This document shows positions 34,229 through 41,802 of a DNA stretch of 64,000 nt, one piece after another. How positions within the stretch are numbered: the first letter of the stretch is position 1; each line of letters starts with the position of its first letter. The notes under the pieces were generated by a model, which was given only the letters and a program-made list of their open reading frames with translations, was not told where the DNA came from and made no database searches. Both the position numbers and the translations under genes were made by a program. This DNA is from WVZH01 sp034430425. GTDB lineage: Bacteria; Chloroflexota; Anaerolineae; Anaerolineales; E44-bin32. The stretch covers positions 1-64,000 of the forward strand of contig DAOUEK010000017.1 of NCBI GenBank assembly GCA_034430425.1. Direction: 5' to 3'.

Positions 34229-36010
34229 ATGTACCGCACACATGTTTGTGGAGCCCTGCGGGCAGAAAATATCGGCGAACAGGTCACATTGGCCGGTTGG
34301 GTCAATCGACGGCGCGATCATGGGGGCGTGACCTTTATCGATTTGCGCGACCGTTCGGGGATCGTGCAGGTTGTTGCTCACCCGGAGAAATCCGCCGAGG
34401 CGCACAAAGCGGCGGAAGCTCTTCGCAGTGAATGGGTCATCCAGGTAGAAGGCGTGGTCCAAAAACGCCCCAGGGACATGGAAAATCCCGATCTGGCCAC
34501 GGGTCAGATCGAAGTGGAAATCGAAGAGATCAAGGTGCTCAATCCCGCCAACACGCCGCCGTTTCTGATCAACGAAGAAGGGGAGGTCGATGAGATGGTG
34601 CGGCTGCAGTACCGCTATCTCGATCTGCGCCGGCCGCGCATGCAGCGCAACCTTCAGCTGCGGCATGCTGTGGTGAAGTACATTCGAGATTTTCTGGACC
34701 TGCGCGGATTCTGGGAGGTCGAGACCCCGATTCTCTTCAAGACCACACCCGAAGGGGCGCGCGACTATCTGGTTCCCTCTCGCGTCCATCCGGGCGAGTT
34801 CTACGCTTTACCCCAATCACCGCAGCAGCTCAAACAGCTGCTCATGGTCGCGGGTGTGGAGCGCTACTTTCAGATCGCACGTTGTTTTCGGGACGAGGAT
34901 CAACGCGGCAACCGACAACCGGAATTCACGCAGCTCGATTTGGAAATGTCTTTCGTCGAGCGTGAGGATGTGATCTCGCTTACCGAGGAGCTTTTCACCT
35001 CCATGGTCGAGTCTCTGCTTCCCGAAAAACACCTGCTGGCCAAGCCCTGGCTGCGTTTGACATATGCGGAAGCGCTCGATCGCTTTGGCCGAGACGCGCC
35101 GGACATTCGCTTCGCATTGGAATTGAAGGACATCACGGACCTGGTTGGTGAATGTGGCTTCCAGGTTTTTGAGAAGACCGTCGCCAAGGGTGGGTCGGTG
35201 CGAGGCCTGAATGCCAAAGGATGGGGTAACTCGAGTCGTAAGGAAATCGACGAGCTGGTGGAATTTGTAAAACCCTTCGGTGCCAGGGGTCTGGCGTATT
35301 TGGCGCTAACCGATTCGGGAGAGATGCGCTCATCATTTGCGAAATTCCTCTCGTCCGAAACACAGACAGCCATTCAAGAACGGCTTGAGGCGCAAGCAGG
35401 GGACCTGCTCCTCTTTGTCGCGGATGAAGCCAAAGTGGTCTTCGAATCGCTCGGGCGGCTGCGCGACCACATTGCTCAAGGATCTGAATTGATCGATCCG
35501 GACGTTTTGGGATTCTGCTGGGTGCTGGATTTCCCCTTCGTCGAATGGAACGAGGACGAGAAACGCTGGGATCCCTGTCACCACCTGTTCACCTCGCCGA
35601 TGCCGGAAGACATCGAACTGCTTGACAAGAATCCCGGGATGGCACGCGGACAGCAATACGACATGGTGCTCAACGGAGTCGAGGTGGGTGGCGGAAGCAT
35701 CCGAATCCACGATCGTGAACTTCAGGAGCGGGTATTTTCACTCATCGGGCTGGAAGAAGATGTCGCCCGTGAACGCTTCGGACATATGTTGGAGGCCTTC
35801 GAGTTCGGCACACCGCCACACGGCGGAATTGCACCGGGCATCGATCGCTTGCTGATGATTTTCGCAGGTGAATCCCACATTCGGGAAGTGATCGCTTTCC
35901 CGAAAAATCAGGCTGCGCGGGACGTTATGGCGAACGCACCTTCGCCGGCAGACCCTGGCCAACTGAAGGAACTGCACATTCAATTGCTGGATGTCGATAA
36001 GGATTCGTGA
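34229..36010 (+). CDS. aspS: Aspartate-tRNA ligase, probably non-discriminating (Asp/Asn)
   Basis: 593 residues, the bacterial AspRS length including the GAD insertion. An N-terminal OB fold binds the anticodon (GWVNRRRDHGG at 23-33); class II motif 2 is in FRDEDQRGNRQPEFTQLDLE and motif 3 in GIAPGIDRLLMI. It charges tRNA-Asp. His at position 31 matches the residue I recall as marking non-discriminating bacterial AspRS (as in Pseudomonas aeruginosa), where discriminating enzymes such as E. coli have Leu; those also make Asp-tRNA-Asn for amidation by GatCAB. AAGGAGG (34217-34223) precedes ATG 34229. The upstream attenuator with Asn and Asp codons fits a dual-specificity enzyme. Confidence 0.95.
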   Translation: MYRTHVCGALRAENIGEQVTLAGWVNRRRDHGGVTFIDLRDRSGIVQVVAHPEKSAEAHKAAEALRSEWVIQVEGVVQKRPRDMENPDLATGQIEVEIEEIKVLNPANTPPFLINEEGEVDEMVRLQYRYLDLRRPRMQRNLQLRHAVVKYIRDFLDLRGFWEVETPILFKTTPEGARDYLVPSRVHPGEFYALPQSPQQLKQLLMVAGVERYFQIARCFRDEDQRGNRQPEFTQLDLEMSFVEREDVISLTEELFTSMVESLLPEKHLLAKPWLRLTYAEALDRFGRDAPDIRFALELKDITDLVGECGFQVFEKTVAKGGSVRGLNAKGWGNSSRKEIDELVEFVKPFGARGLAYLALTDSGEMRSSFAKFLSSETQTAIQERLEAQAGDLLLFVADEAKVVFESLGRLRDHIAQGSELIDPDVLGFCWVLDFPFVEWNEDEKRWDPCHHLFTSPMPEDIELLDKNPGMARGQQYDMVLNGVEVGGGSIRIHDRELQERVFSLIGLEEDVARERFGHMLEAFEFGTPPHGGIAPGIDRLLMIFAGESHIREVIAFPKNQAARDVMANAPSPADPGQLKELHIQLLDVDKDS

Positions 36011-36078
36011 GGCATGGACATTCAGTAGTGATCGTGGTATATATTGCATTGCCCTGCTATGATCGTGATGTAGCACGC

Positions 36079-36219
36079 GTTTTGAGCCAACACTTTATAA
36101 ACGGGGTTAGATCTTCGCCGGGTGACGCGATAGGCTAGAGCCAAGGCGGAGCCCGCGGGTATGACCCCACCTGCGAAAGCAGGTTCAAAACACCGCCACA
36201 CACGACATGGTGGGGTGTT
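36079..36219 (+). ncRNA. Structured RNA of unknown class between aspS and recA (6S-like position)
   Basis: A compact fold can be drawn. Closing helix GTTTTGAG (36079-36086)/TTCAAAAC (36184-36191). Arm 1 is GGGGTTA (36103-36109)/TGACCCC (36162-36168), carrying CTTCGCC (36113-36119)/GGCGGAG (36145-36151) and the mini-hairpin GGC-TAGA-GCC (36133-36142). Arm 2 is CCTGC-GAAA-GCAGG (36170-36183), with a GNRA loop. A further hairpin (AACACC...GGTGTT, 36189-36219) overlaps the 3' strand of the closing helix, so the two can compete. No protein-coding frame fits. I recognise no Rfam family. 6S RNA is one candidate because I recall B. subtilis bsrA lying beside aspS; a riboswitch-like leader is another. 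Ends are approximate. Confidence 0.5.
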
Positions 36220-36228
36220 CCTTTCGTA

Positions 36229-36261
36229 GCGATAAGCTGATGCTTATCGCTTTTCTTTTTT
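36229..36261 (+). terminator. Intrinsic terminator after the structured RNA
   Basis: GCGATAAGC (36229-36237), loop TGAT, GCTTATCGC (36242-36250), then TTTTCTTTTTT. It separates the RNA region from the recA promoter. Confidence 0.92.
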
Positions 36262-36397
36262 ACATCCGTCAATAGCGAATGGTTTCAACTGACAGGTGAC
36301 AGTGATTTAATGATGGCTAAAAGGGCGGCAGCAGATCAATTCGATGGTTGTGGGTACTGATTTTCGGTCTATGAATTCCATCCCAAACCCCGATTCC

Positions 36398-36426
36398 TTG
36401 CGCGTTGCTGTGAACTCAGGTAGACT
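36398..36426 (+). promoter_or_regulatory. recA promoter
   Basis: TTGCGC (36398-36403), 17 bp, TAGACT (36421-36426), with a start expected near 36433 and a short leader to ATG 36456. No GAAC-N4-GTTC or other familiar LexA palindrome is visible in the 190 bases upstream, so SOS control is not evident. Confidence 0.55.
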
Positions 36427-36455
36427 CTTTCTAAATACATGGATATGAGGCTAGT

Positions 36456-37493
36456 ATGGCCGGCGAGCGGGAAGAGGCGCTGGAAGCGGCCGTATCGGAT
36501 ATAACCAAGCGCTTTGGTGATGGGGCGGTTATGCGCTTGGGAGAAGCCGCACATTTGATAGTCGAAAGTATACCAACAGGATCGTTAGCCCTGGATTTGG
36601 CCCTTGGTGTTGGTGGCGTTCCGCGTGGCCGAGTGACGGAGATTTTCGGCCCTGAATCCTCCGGTAAAACCACCCTATGTCAACATATCGTCGCCGAAGC
36701 GCAGCGACGCGGCGGCGTTTGTGCCTTTGTGGACATGGAACATGCGCTCGATCCGTCCTATGCAGCACGCTGCGGCGTGGATGTGGACAACCTGTATGTC
36801 TCGCAGCCGGATATGGGTGAACAGGCGTTGGAAATCACAGAACGACTCGTACGCAGCGGTGCAGTGGATGTCGTCGTCGTTGATAGCGTTGCTGCACTTG
36901 TCCCGCAAGCGGAAATCGAAGGTGATATGGGGGATCCGCACATGGGCATGCAGGCACGTTTGATGAGTCAGGCGTTGCGCAAGCTTAGTGGAGCCATCAA
37001 GCAAACGAACACCGTTGTGATCTTCACCAACCAATTGAGGCAGAAAATTGGGGTGTATTTTGGCAATCCCGAAACCACGACCGGTGGAAAAGCATTGAAG
37101 TTTTACGCTTCGATACGGATCGATATCCGTCGTGCGGAAAGCATCAAACTGGGTCAAGAGATTGTCGGGAACCGGGTGCGCGCCCGTGTTGTAAAGAACA
37201 AAGTCGCACCACCCTTCAAGGTCGCAGAATTTGATATTATGTATGAAGAGGGTATATCCAAGGCAGGAGGAATCCTGGATTTGGCCGTTGTTGCAGATCT
37301 AATTGAAAAACGTGGGTCGCATTACTCGTATGGTGACCTGCGTTTGGGACAAGGAAGAGAGAACGCAAAGCAATTTATCAAGGAGAATACTGAGCTGGCA
37401 CAGGAGTTGGAAGCCAAAATCCGTAGCGCAGCAGGTTTGGATTCAGCTCCGATAGACTTTGACCGTGCCGAAGATGAACTTCACTCGGAATGA
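36456..37493 (+). CDS. recA: Recombinase RecA
   Basis: 345 residues, the standard length. Walker A GPESSGKTT is at 65-73; the catalytic Glu and L1 loop region reads EIEGDMGDPHMGMQARLMSQ; L2 includes GVYFGNPETTTGGKALKF. It forms ATP-dependent filaments on single-stranded DNA for strand exchange and triggers LexA cleavage. GAGG lies five bases before ATG 36456. It is followed after ~300 bases by recX and rny. The interval holds two tandem hairpins and no gene. Confidence 0.97.
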   Translation: MAGEREEALEAAVSDITKRFGDGAVMRLGEAAHLIVESIPTGSLALDLALGVGGVPRGRVTEIFGPESSGKTTLCQHIVAEAQRRGGVCAFVDMEHALDPSYAARCGVDVDNLYVSQPDMGEQALEITERLVRSGAVDVVVVDSVAALVPQAEIEGDMGDPHMGMQARLMSQALRKLSGAIKQTNTVVIFTNQLRQKIGVYFGNPETTTGGKALKFYASIRIDIRRAESIKLGQEIVGNRVRARVVKNKVAPPFKVAEFDIMYEEGISKAGGILDLAVVADLIEKRGSHYSYGDLRLGQGRENAKQFIKENTELAQELEAKIRSAAGLDSAPIDFDRAEDELHSE

Positions 37494-37672
37494 ATTATAA
37501 TTAGGCTGCGCCAAACCGCATGACTTGGAAATTCGCGCGGCACTGACAACGAATATGATCTCAGATATGAGACTTGACACCGTCGGGAAGATTTTAAGTT
37601 CGCTTGTTTTGTGGCGAAAGGGATTAACCAAATTTAATCGGGATTTGATCCTTTAACGTTCGCTGTTTATTC

Positions 37673-37690
37673 AGGTTGTTCAACCTTTTT
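37673..37690 (+). terminator. Terminator downstream of recA
   Basis: AGGTTG-TT-CAACCT followed by TTTTT. The stem is short and the loop tight (effectively AGGTT-GTTC-AACCT), so it is likely a moderate terminator. Confidence 0.6.
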
Positions 37691-37738
37691 GTGAGACGGC
37701 GTCGAATCGACATCGAGAGATCGCTAGGGTTTGTCATT

Positions 37739-37778
37739 AGCCGTGACCCGAGTCAGCGGGTCACGGCTTGTGCTTTTT
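37739..37778 (+). terminator. Second hairpin terminator/attenuator ahead of recX
   Basis: AGCCGTGACCCG (37739-37750) pairs perfectly with CGGGTCACGGCT (37757-37768); TTGTGCTTTTT follows. It lies only ~25 bases before the recX start, so read-through from recA would have to pass it. This is the usual way recX is kept below recA. Confidence 0.85.
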
Positions 37779-37793
37779 CTGGAGTTATTGACT

Positions 37794-38441
37794 GTGGGTG
37801 TGATTACGGCCTTGAAGAATCAGACGAAGAATCGCAATCGTGTCAATGTTCATTTGGATGGGATTTATTGCTTTGCCCTCGAGCGCACTTTAGCTGTGGA
37901 TTTGAAGGTCGGCAAAGAGATTACAAATGATGAGATCGAGGCATTGAAGAAGTTAGATGCAGAAGAACGTCTCTATCACCGCGCACAGCGTTTAATCGAG
38001 CGAAGACCACGCGCAGCGCGAGAACTGCAATATCGGTTCGAAAGAGACAAAATAGCGCAAGATGTACAGCAAGCAGTTCTTCGAAGATTGAATGATCGTG
38101 GTTTGATCAATGACCATGCTTTTGTCGAAGCTTGGATCGAGAATCGCCAGGTTTTTCGTCCACGAAGTGCAAGAGCGCTGCGGATGGAGCTGCGCCAAAA
38201 GGGTGTCTCGAGTGAGATTATCGAAGAGCACCTGGCGGATTTCGATGAAGAACAGGCGGCATATGCAGCAGCCCTCAAAGGTGCTCGCCGTTATCGTTTC
38301 TTGGATTGGGAAAGCTTCCGGAAACGACTGAGCGCTTACCTGCTTCGGCGGGGTTTTGGTCATTCTATCATTTCCTCGGTGGTATCTCGCATCTGGCGTG
38401 AGACCGTCGATTGTGAAGCCGAAAGTGAGGATATAAAGTGA
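37794..38441 (+). CDS. recX: Regulatory protein RecX
   Basis: 215 residues of the RecX family of three-helix repeats: LYHRAQRLIERRPRAARELQ, then RLNDRGLINDHAFVEAWIEN, then RMELRQKGVSSEIIEEHLAD and a further repeat. RecX caps RecA filaments and lowers RecA activity. The N-terminal ~50 residues are a small beta segment usual for longer RecX proteins. GTG 37794 is preferred (GGAG at 37781-37784); TTG 37788 and GTG 37800 are alternatives. Its stop overlaps the rny start by four bases (GTGA). Confidence 0.88.
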   Translation: MGVITALKNQTKNRNRVNVHLDGIYCFALERTLAVDLKVGKEITNDEIEALKKLDAEERLYHRAQRLIERRPRAARELQYRFERDKIAQDVQQAVLRRLNDRGLINDHAFVEAWIENRQVFRPRSARALRMELRQKGVSSEIIEEHLADFDEEQAAYAAALKGARRYRFLDWESFRKRLSAYLLRRGFGHSIISSVVSRIWRETVDCEAESEDIK

Positions 38442-39964
38442 ATACAACGTGGGTAATTGGTGTTGGCGTTGCATTGGCAGCAGGAGTATTGCTGGGTTAT
38501 GTTCTGCGTCACATGCAGCTGGAAAGAAGTATAAAAAACCGTCAGGCAGAAGCGGATCGAATTTTGGAGCAAGCACGCGGAAACGCCAAGGATATCGAAC
38601 TGGCTGCAAAAGATCAGGCTTTGGAAATCCGCAACACAGCCGAGGAGGAAGCAAAGGAACGGCGATTGGAGTTGTCAAGAGAGGAAAAGGGTCTCACGCG
38701 GCGGCGCGCCAGCATCGATCGGCGTTTCGAACAGATCGATAAAAGAGAACAAGCTTTGAACAAGCGCCAGAGTACGATCGACAGGCGCACCAATGAGCTC
38801 GAACAGCGCTACGCCGAAACCCTCGCAGAATTGGAGCGAGTTTCCCAAATGACGCAGGAGGAAGCCAAGGAACAACTCTTGGAGGAGGTCGAGCGTGAAG
38901 CGCGCGTCGACATGGTCCGTATCATCCGCCAGATCGAGGAAGAGGCGCAAATGGAAGGTGATCGCCGAGCTCGTGAATTGATCGCTGACGCCATTCAGCG
39001 TGTAGCTTCCGATCATGTCTCCGAGATTACGGTTTCCGTCGTGCCTTTGCCTTCGGATGACATGAAAGGGCGCATCATCGGGCGTAACGGACGCAATATT
39101 CGAGCCTTCGAACAAGCAGCAGGTGTGGATGTCGTTGTCGATGACACGCCTGAAGCTGTTACGATTTCGTGTTTCGATTCGGTCCGCCGGGAAATCGCCC
39201 GTCGGGCGATGGAGAAGTTGGTGCTCGATGGCCGCATCCACCCCGCACATATCGAGAAGATCGTTCGACAGGTCGGTGAAGAAGTGGATCGAGCGATTGT
39301 CGAGGCGGGTGAGGAGGCGAGTTTCGATGCCGGTGTGCCGGGTTTACATCCAGAGGTGATCAAGAAATTGGGTCGTTTGAAGTTCCGTACATCATATGGC
39401 CAGAATCAACTGGCCCATGCGGTGGAAACAGCGCAGCTGGCAGGTGTTATTGCTGCTGAACTTGGCGCCAACGTCGATGCGGCAAAGACTGGTGGTTTAC
39501 TGCACGACTTGGGCAAATCCATGGATCATGAAGTGGAAGGCACCCACGCTGCGCTTGGCGCCGAATTTTGCCGCCGTCATAATGTGCCGGAACATGTTGT
39601 CAATATGATCGCTGCCCATCACCATGAAGTCGAACAGGATTCCGTCGAAGCCGTGATCGTCGAGGCTGCGGATGCGATCAGCGGCGCACGACCTGGTGCG
39701 CGCAGGGAGAGTCTGGAGCAGTACATTAAACGCATTCGCGCTTTGGAGGAAGTAGCCAATTCGTTTGATGGCGTGGAGCAGAGTTATGCTTTGCAGGCCG
39801 GGCGTGAAATTCGGGTGATCGTGATACCGGAAGATATCGATGATCTCGAAGCGACGAGACTCGCTCGGTCTGTGGCGAAGAAGATTGAAGAGGGTATGCA
39901 GTACCCCGGGCAGATAAAAGTCACGGTGATTCGGGAAACACGGGCTGTCGATTATGCCAAGTAA
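38438..39964 (+). CDS. rny: Ribonuclease Y
   Basis: 508 residues. An N-terminal membrane helix (VIGVGVALAAGVLLGYVLRH) is followed by a long coiled coil (to ~190), a KH RNA-binding domain with GRIIGRNGRNIRAFE and an HD phosphohydrolase domain with GGLLHDLGKSMD and AAHHHE. RNase Y is the membrane endonuclease that starts mRNA decay in many Gram-positive lineages. GTG start overlapping recX. A strong terminator follows. The recA-recX-rny order is conserved in several phyla. Confidence 0.95.
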   Translation: MNTTWVIGVGVALAAGVLLGYVLRHMQLERSIKNRQAEADRILEQARGNAKDIELAAKDQALEIRNTAEEEAKERRLELSREEKGLTRRRASIDRRFEQIDKREQALNKRQSTIDRRTNELEQRYAETLAELERVSQMTQEEAKEQLLEEVEREARVDMVRIIRQIEEEAQMEGDRRARELIADAIQRVASDHVSEITVSVVPLPSDDMKGRIIGRNGRNIRAFEQAAGVDVVVDDTPEAVTISCFDSVRREIARRAMEKLVLDGRIHPAHIEKIVRQVGEEVDRAIVEAGEEASFDAGVPGLHPEVIKKLGRLKFRTSYGQNQLAHAVETAQLAGVIAAELGANVDAAKTGGLLHDLGKSMDHEVEGTHAALGAEFCRRHNVPEHVVNMIAAHHHEVEQDSVEAVIVEAADAISGARPGARRESLEQYIKRIRALEEVANSFDGVEQSYALQAGREIRVIVIPEDIDDLEATRLARSVAKKIEEGMQYPGQIKVTVIRETRAVDYAK

Positions 39965-40007
39965 GGTCTGTTAGACGAATACTGCAATGCCCCTATAGAA
40001 TATTGCA

Positions 40008-40045
40008 GCGACCAGAAGCAATTTTGGGCTTCTGGTCGCCTTTTT
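40008..40045. terminator. Intrinsic terminator after rny
   Basis: GCGACCAGAAGC (40008-40019) and GCTTCTGGTCGC (40028-40039) form a perfect 12-pair stem, followed by CTTTTTA on the plus strand. It may also serve the convergent gene ending at 40067. Confidence 0.92.
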
Positions 40046-40066
40046 ATGGAATAAAAGGGAATCTCG

Positions 40067-40657
40067 TCAGGTTGTTTCGTCCAACACAGGCACGCCGTAA
40101 AGAAACCAATATCGGTCTTCAGGATAAAGTCTGCGCAGGCATGGATCCCAGATGAATTCCCCTGCTTTGAAATACGTTTGCAGAGATGCGTCGATTAGAT
40201 GGATGGCCTGGATGGTTGCCTGGGAATCGGGTTGGTGCGCGGCCAGATGGGTGATTCGTTCAAAGATCACGCGTTGGCGAACTTCGTATGCATAATTATC
40301 GGGACGATCTTCTCTCTCGATGAGTTCGTTAACATATGCTTTCCAGAGATTTACGCGACTGAGCATCTCGCGCGCCGCTTTTCTTCCTGCAGCTTCTGGC
40401 CACTTTTGGAAGACGCGCTGCATTTGGCGGTCGAGTTTTTGATGTTCGGCTTGTTCCAGTGGAGTCATCCCGGTGCTTTGGGCGTCAAGTTCGTCAAACG
40501 CCAGGATCAATCCGCCGGGCGTGAGCCGCGGCAGTGAGTGCTGGTCCAGTAGGGCGGATGGATCCAATGGCCAGAACAGCTCGTTCGAAAGCAGGTAATC
40601 CTCGAACTCCTCAAGCATGACTCGAACGAGCTTGAGGTTGTGCTCAGGTGAGTGCAT
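40067..40657 (-). CDS. Conserved-looking protein of unknown function, downstream of a response regulator
   Basis: 196 residues, no recognised domain, no signal or membrane segment. Largely helical with many acidic and aromatic residues (MLEEFEDYLLSNELFWPLDP; AYEVRQRVIFERITHLAAHQ). The start at ATG 40657 lies seven bases after the stop of the CheY-like regulator, so the two are coupled; a longer frame reading into the regulator gene is an artefact. A partner or output protein of the regulator is the simplest idea, but nothing in the sequence proves this. Confidence 0.6.
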   Translation of the reverse strand: MHSPEHNLKLVRVMLEEFEDYLLSNELFWPLDPSALLDQHSLPRLTPGGLILAFDELDAQSTGMTPLEQAEHQKLDRQMQRVFQKWPEAAGRKAAREMLSRVNLWKAYVNELIEREDRPDNYAYEVRQRVIFERITHLAAHQPDSQATIQAIHLIDASLQTYFKAGEFIWDPCLRRLYPEDRYWFLYGVPVLDETT

Positions 40658-40664
40658 CAAGCTA

Positions 40665-41033
40665 CTACTCAATTTTTTTAATGTCTTGGATGATGTCGAG
40701 TAATTGGCCGCGGGTGACGGGTTTGATGATGTAATTGCGGGCGCCGAGGCGGCATCCGGTTTCCTGGTCTTCCGGACGGTTGCGAGCGGTAAAAATGACA
40801 ATAGGGGGATAGGGTTGTCCCTCCTCGTTGAGGCGCTGCATTACGTCGAAACCGGAAACATCGGGCATCATCACGTCCAACAGGATCAAGTCGAACGAAC
40901 CCTGACGAATGAGGTCGTAACCTGTATCGCCGTCCGAAGCCAACTCGACATAATGGCCGGCGGTTTTCAACGTCAGCTCGATGAGTTTTAAAGTGTCTGC
41001 ATCATCATCAACGACCAGAATTCGGGCGCCCAT
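40665..41033 (-). CDS. Single-domain response regulator (CheY-like)
   Basis: 122 residues, receiver domain only. The acidic pair is in LVVDDDADT, the phospho-acceptor Asp in ILLDVMMPD, the Thr in VIFTARN and the Lys in YIIKPVT. There is no output domain, so it signals by protein contact. No kinase lies beside it. It is cotranscribed with the 196-residue unknown protein that follows. Confidence 0.88.
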   Translation of the reverse strand: MGARILVVDDDADTLKLIELTLKTAGHYVELASDGDTGYDLIRQGSFDLILLDVMMPDVSGFDVMQRLNEEGQPYPPIVIFTARNRPEDQETGCRLGARNYIIKPVTRGQLLDIIQDIKKIE

Positions 41034-41158
41034 AAAGGTTTCCTATCTGAATTGGTGCAGGATGCCACCATTGTATACCTGTTCGAACGATTCTGCCAAA
41101 ATGCATACTTGTGAAAAGAGTACGATGCTTAGGGGACAGGTCTCGCCCGGTTTGCCCG

Positions 41159-41785
41159 TTAGGCGATGTGGTCATCCTTAATCGAAAGCCCATACCCCTT
41201 CAGCTTTTCCGTAAGTTGTGAGGCGTTCGTGAATGTGATGCCCGCGATGCCTATCGAATTCGCAGTCTGGATGTTCAGCGGATTGCCATCAATCAGTAGA
41301 CATTCCTCTGGACTGCAGTCGATCATCGTCAGGAGCGAGCGGAAAGTATCAGGTTCCCTCTTGATTTTGCCAATCTCGAAGGAGAAGATCTGTGCATCGA
41401 AGGCTTCCAGAAAGGAATGGATGGAGCGAATGTGGTCGACCCATTCCAGCGCATGATCGGACAGGAGGATCAGTTGACATTGCGGTTTTAGCTGCTGCAG
41501 GATATCGACCGTTCCCGGTATATGACGCCTCAGGTTATTCCGGATCAAAGTCTTCAGTGCATGGATGGGGATATCCCACACCTGCTGTTCACAAATCGTT
41601 GTCAGATAACGTTGCTCAGAAATCTTGCCCCGGCATAAGTTTTCCAACAACTTGCCGCCAATAGCGGATAACACGACCTCTTCCGGGATTTGCAGTTCCT
41701 CTGCAAGTGGCCTTTCAATGCCAGTCAGGCCAGCTAGGAGTACTTCCGACAGATCGAAAATCAGAGTCGTGATCATTGGAACCAT
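41159..41785 (-). CDS. HAD-family hydrolase
   Basis: 208 residues, HAD class I with a small helical cap. Motif I is LIFDLSEVL (nucleophile Asp; the usual second Asp is replaced by Ser, as in YihX-type members), motif II LLSDHA, motif III Lys in KREPDTF, motif IV CLLIDGN. It hydrolyses a small phosphate ester. It starts 17 bases after the E2 stop and is probably the last gene of the pyruvate dehydrogenase operon. Start could be ATG 41785 or ATG 41776; neither has a clear ribosome site. Confidence 0.75.
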   Translation of the reverse strand: MVPMITTLIFDLSEVLLAGLTGIERPLAEELQIPEEVVLSAIGGKLLENLCRGKISEQRYLTTICEQQVWDIPIHALKTLIRNNLRRHIPGTVDILQQLKPQCQLILLSDHALEWVDHIRSIHSFLEAFDAQIFSFEIGKIKREPDTFRSLLTMIDCSPEECLLIDGNPLNIQTANSIGIAGITFTNASQLTEKLKGYGLSIKDDHIA

Positions 41786-41802
41786 GCGCAGAGTTTGCTG
41801 CT

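Noticed and set aside
34104..34331. Alternative leader ORF in another frame with Trp-Trp-Asp-Cys near its start
   Set aside because: It starts downstream of the Asn/Asp run, lacks a ribosome site and runs through the terminator and into aspS. The 34055 ORF begins at the promoter start and stops before the terminator.
36079..36219. Assigning the aspS-recA RNA to SRP RNA, tmRNA, RNase P or a known riboswitch
   Set aside because: The conserved cores of these RNAs (for example the SRP GNAR apex, T-box, SAM, TPP, cobalamin boxes) are not present.
36262..36455. LexA/SOS box upstream of recA
   Set aside because: No GAAC-N4-GTTC or CTGT-N8-ACAG palindrome could be found by eye.
38675..39250. Antisense ORFs inside rny and secA (also 62360-63103)
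   Set aside because: They are mirror frames of strongly conserved genes with no start signal or protein features.
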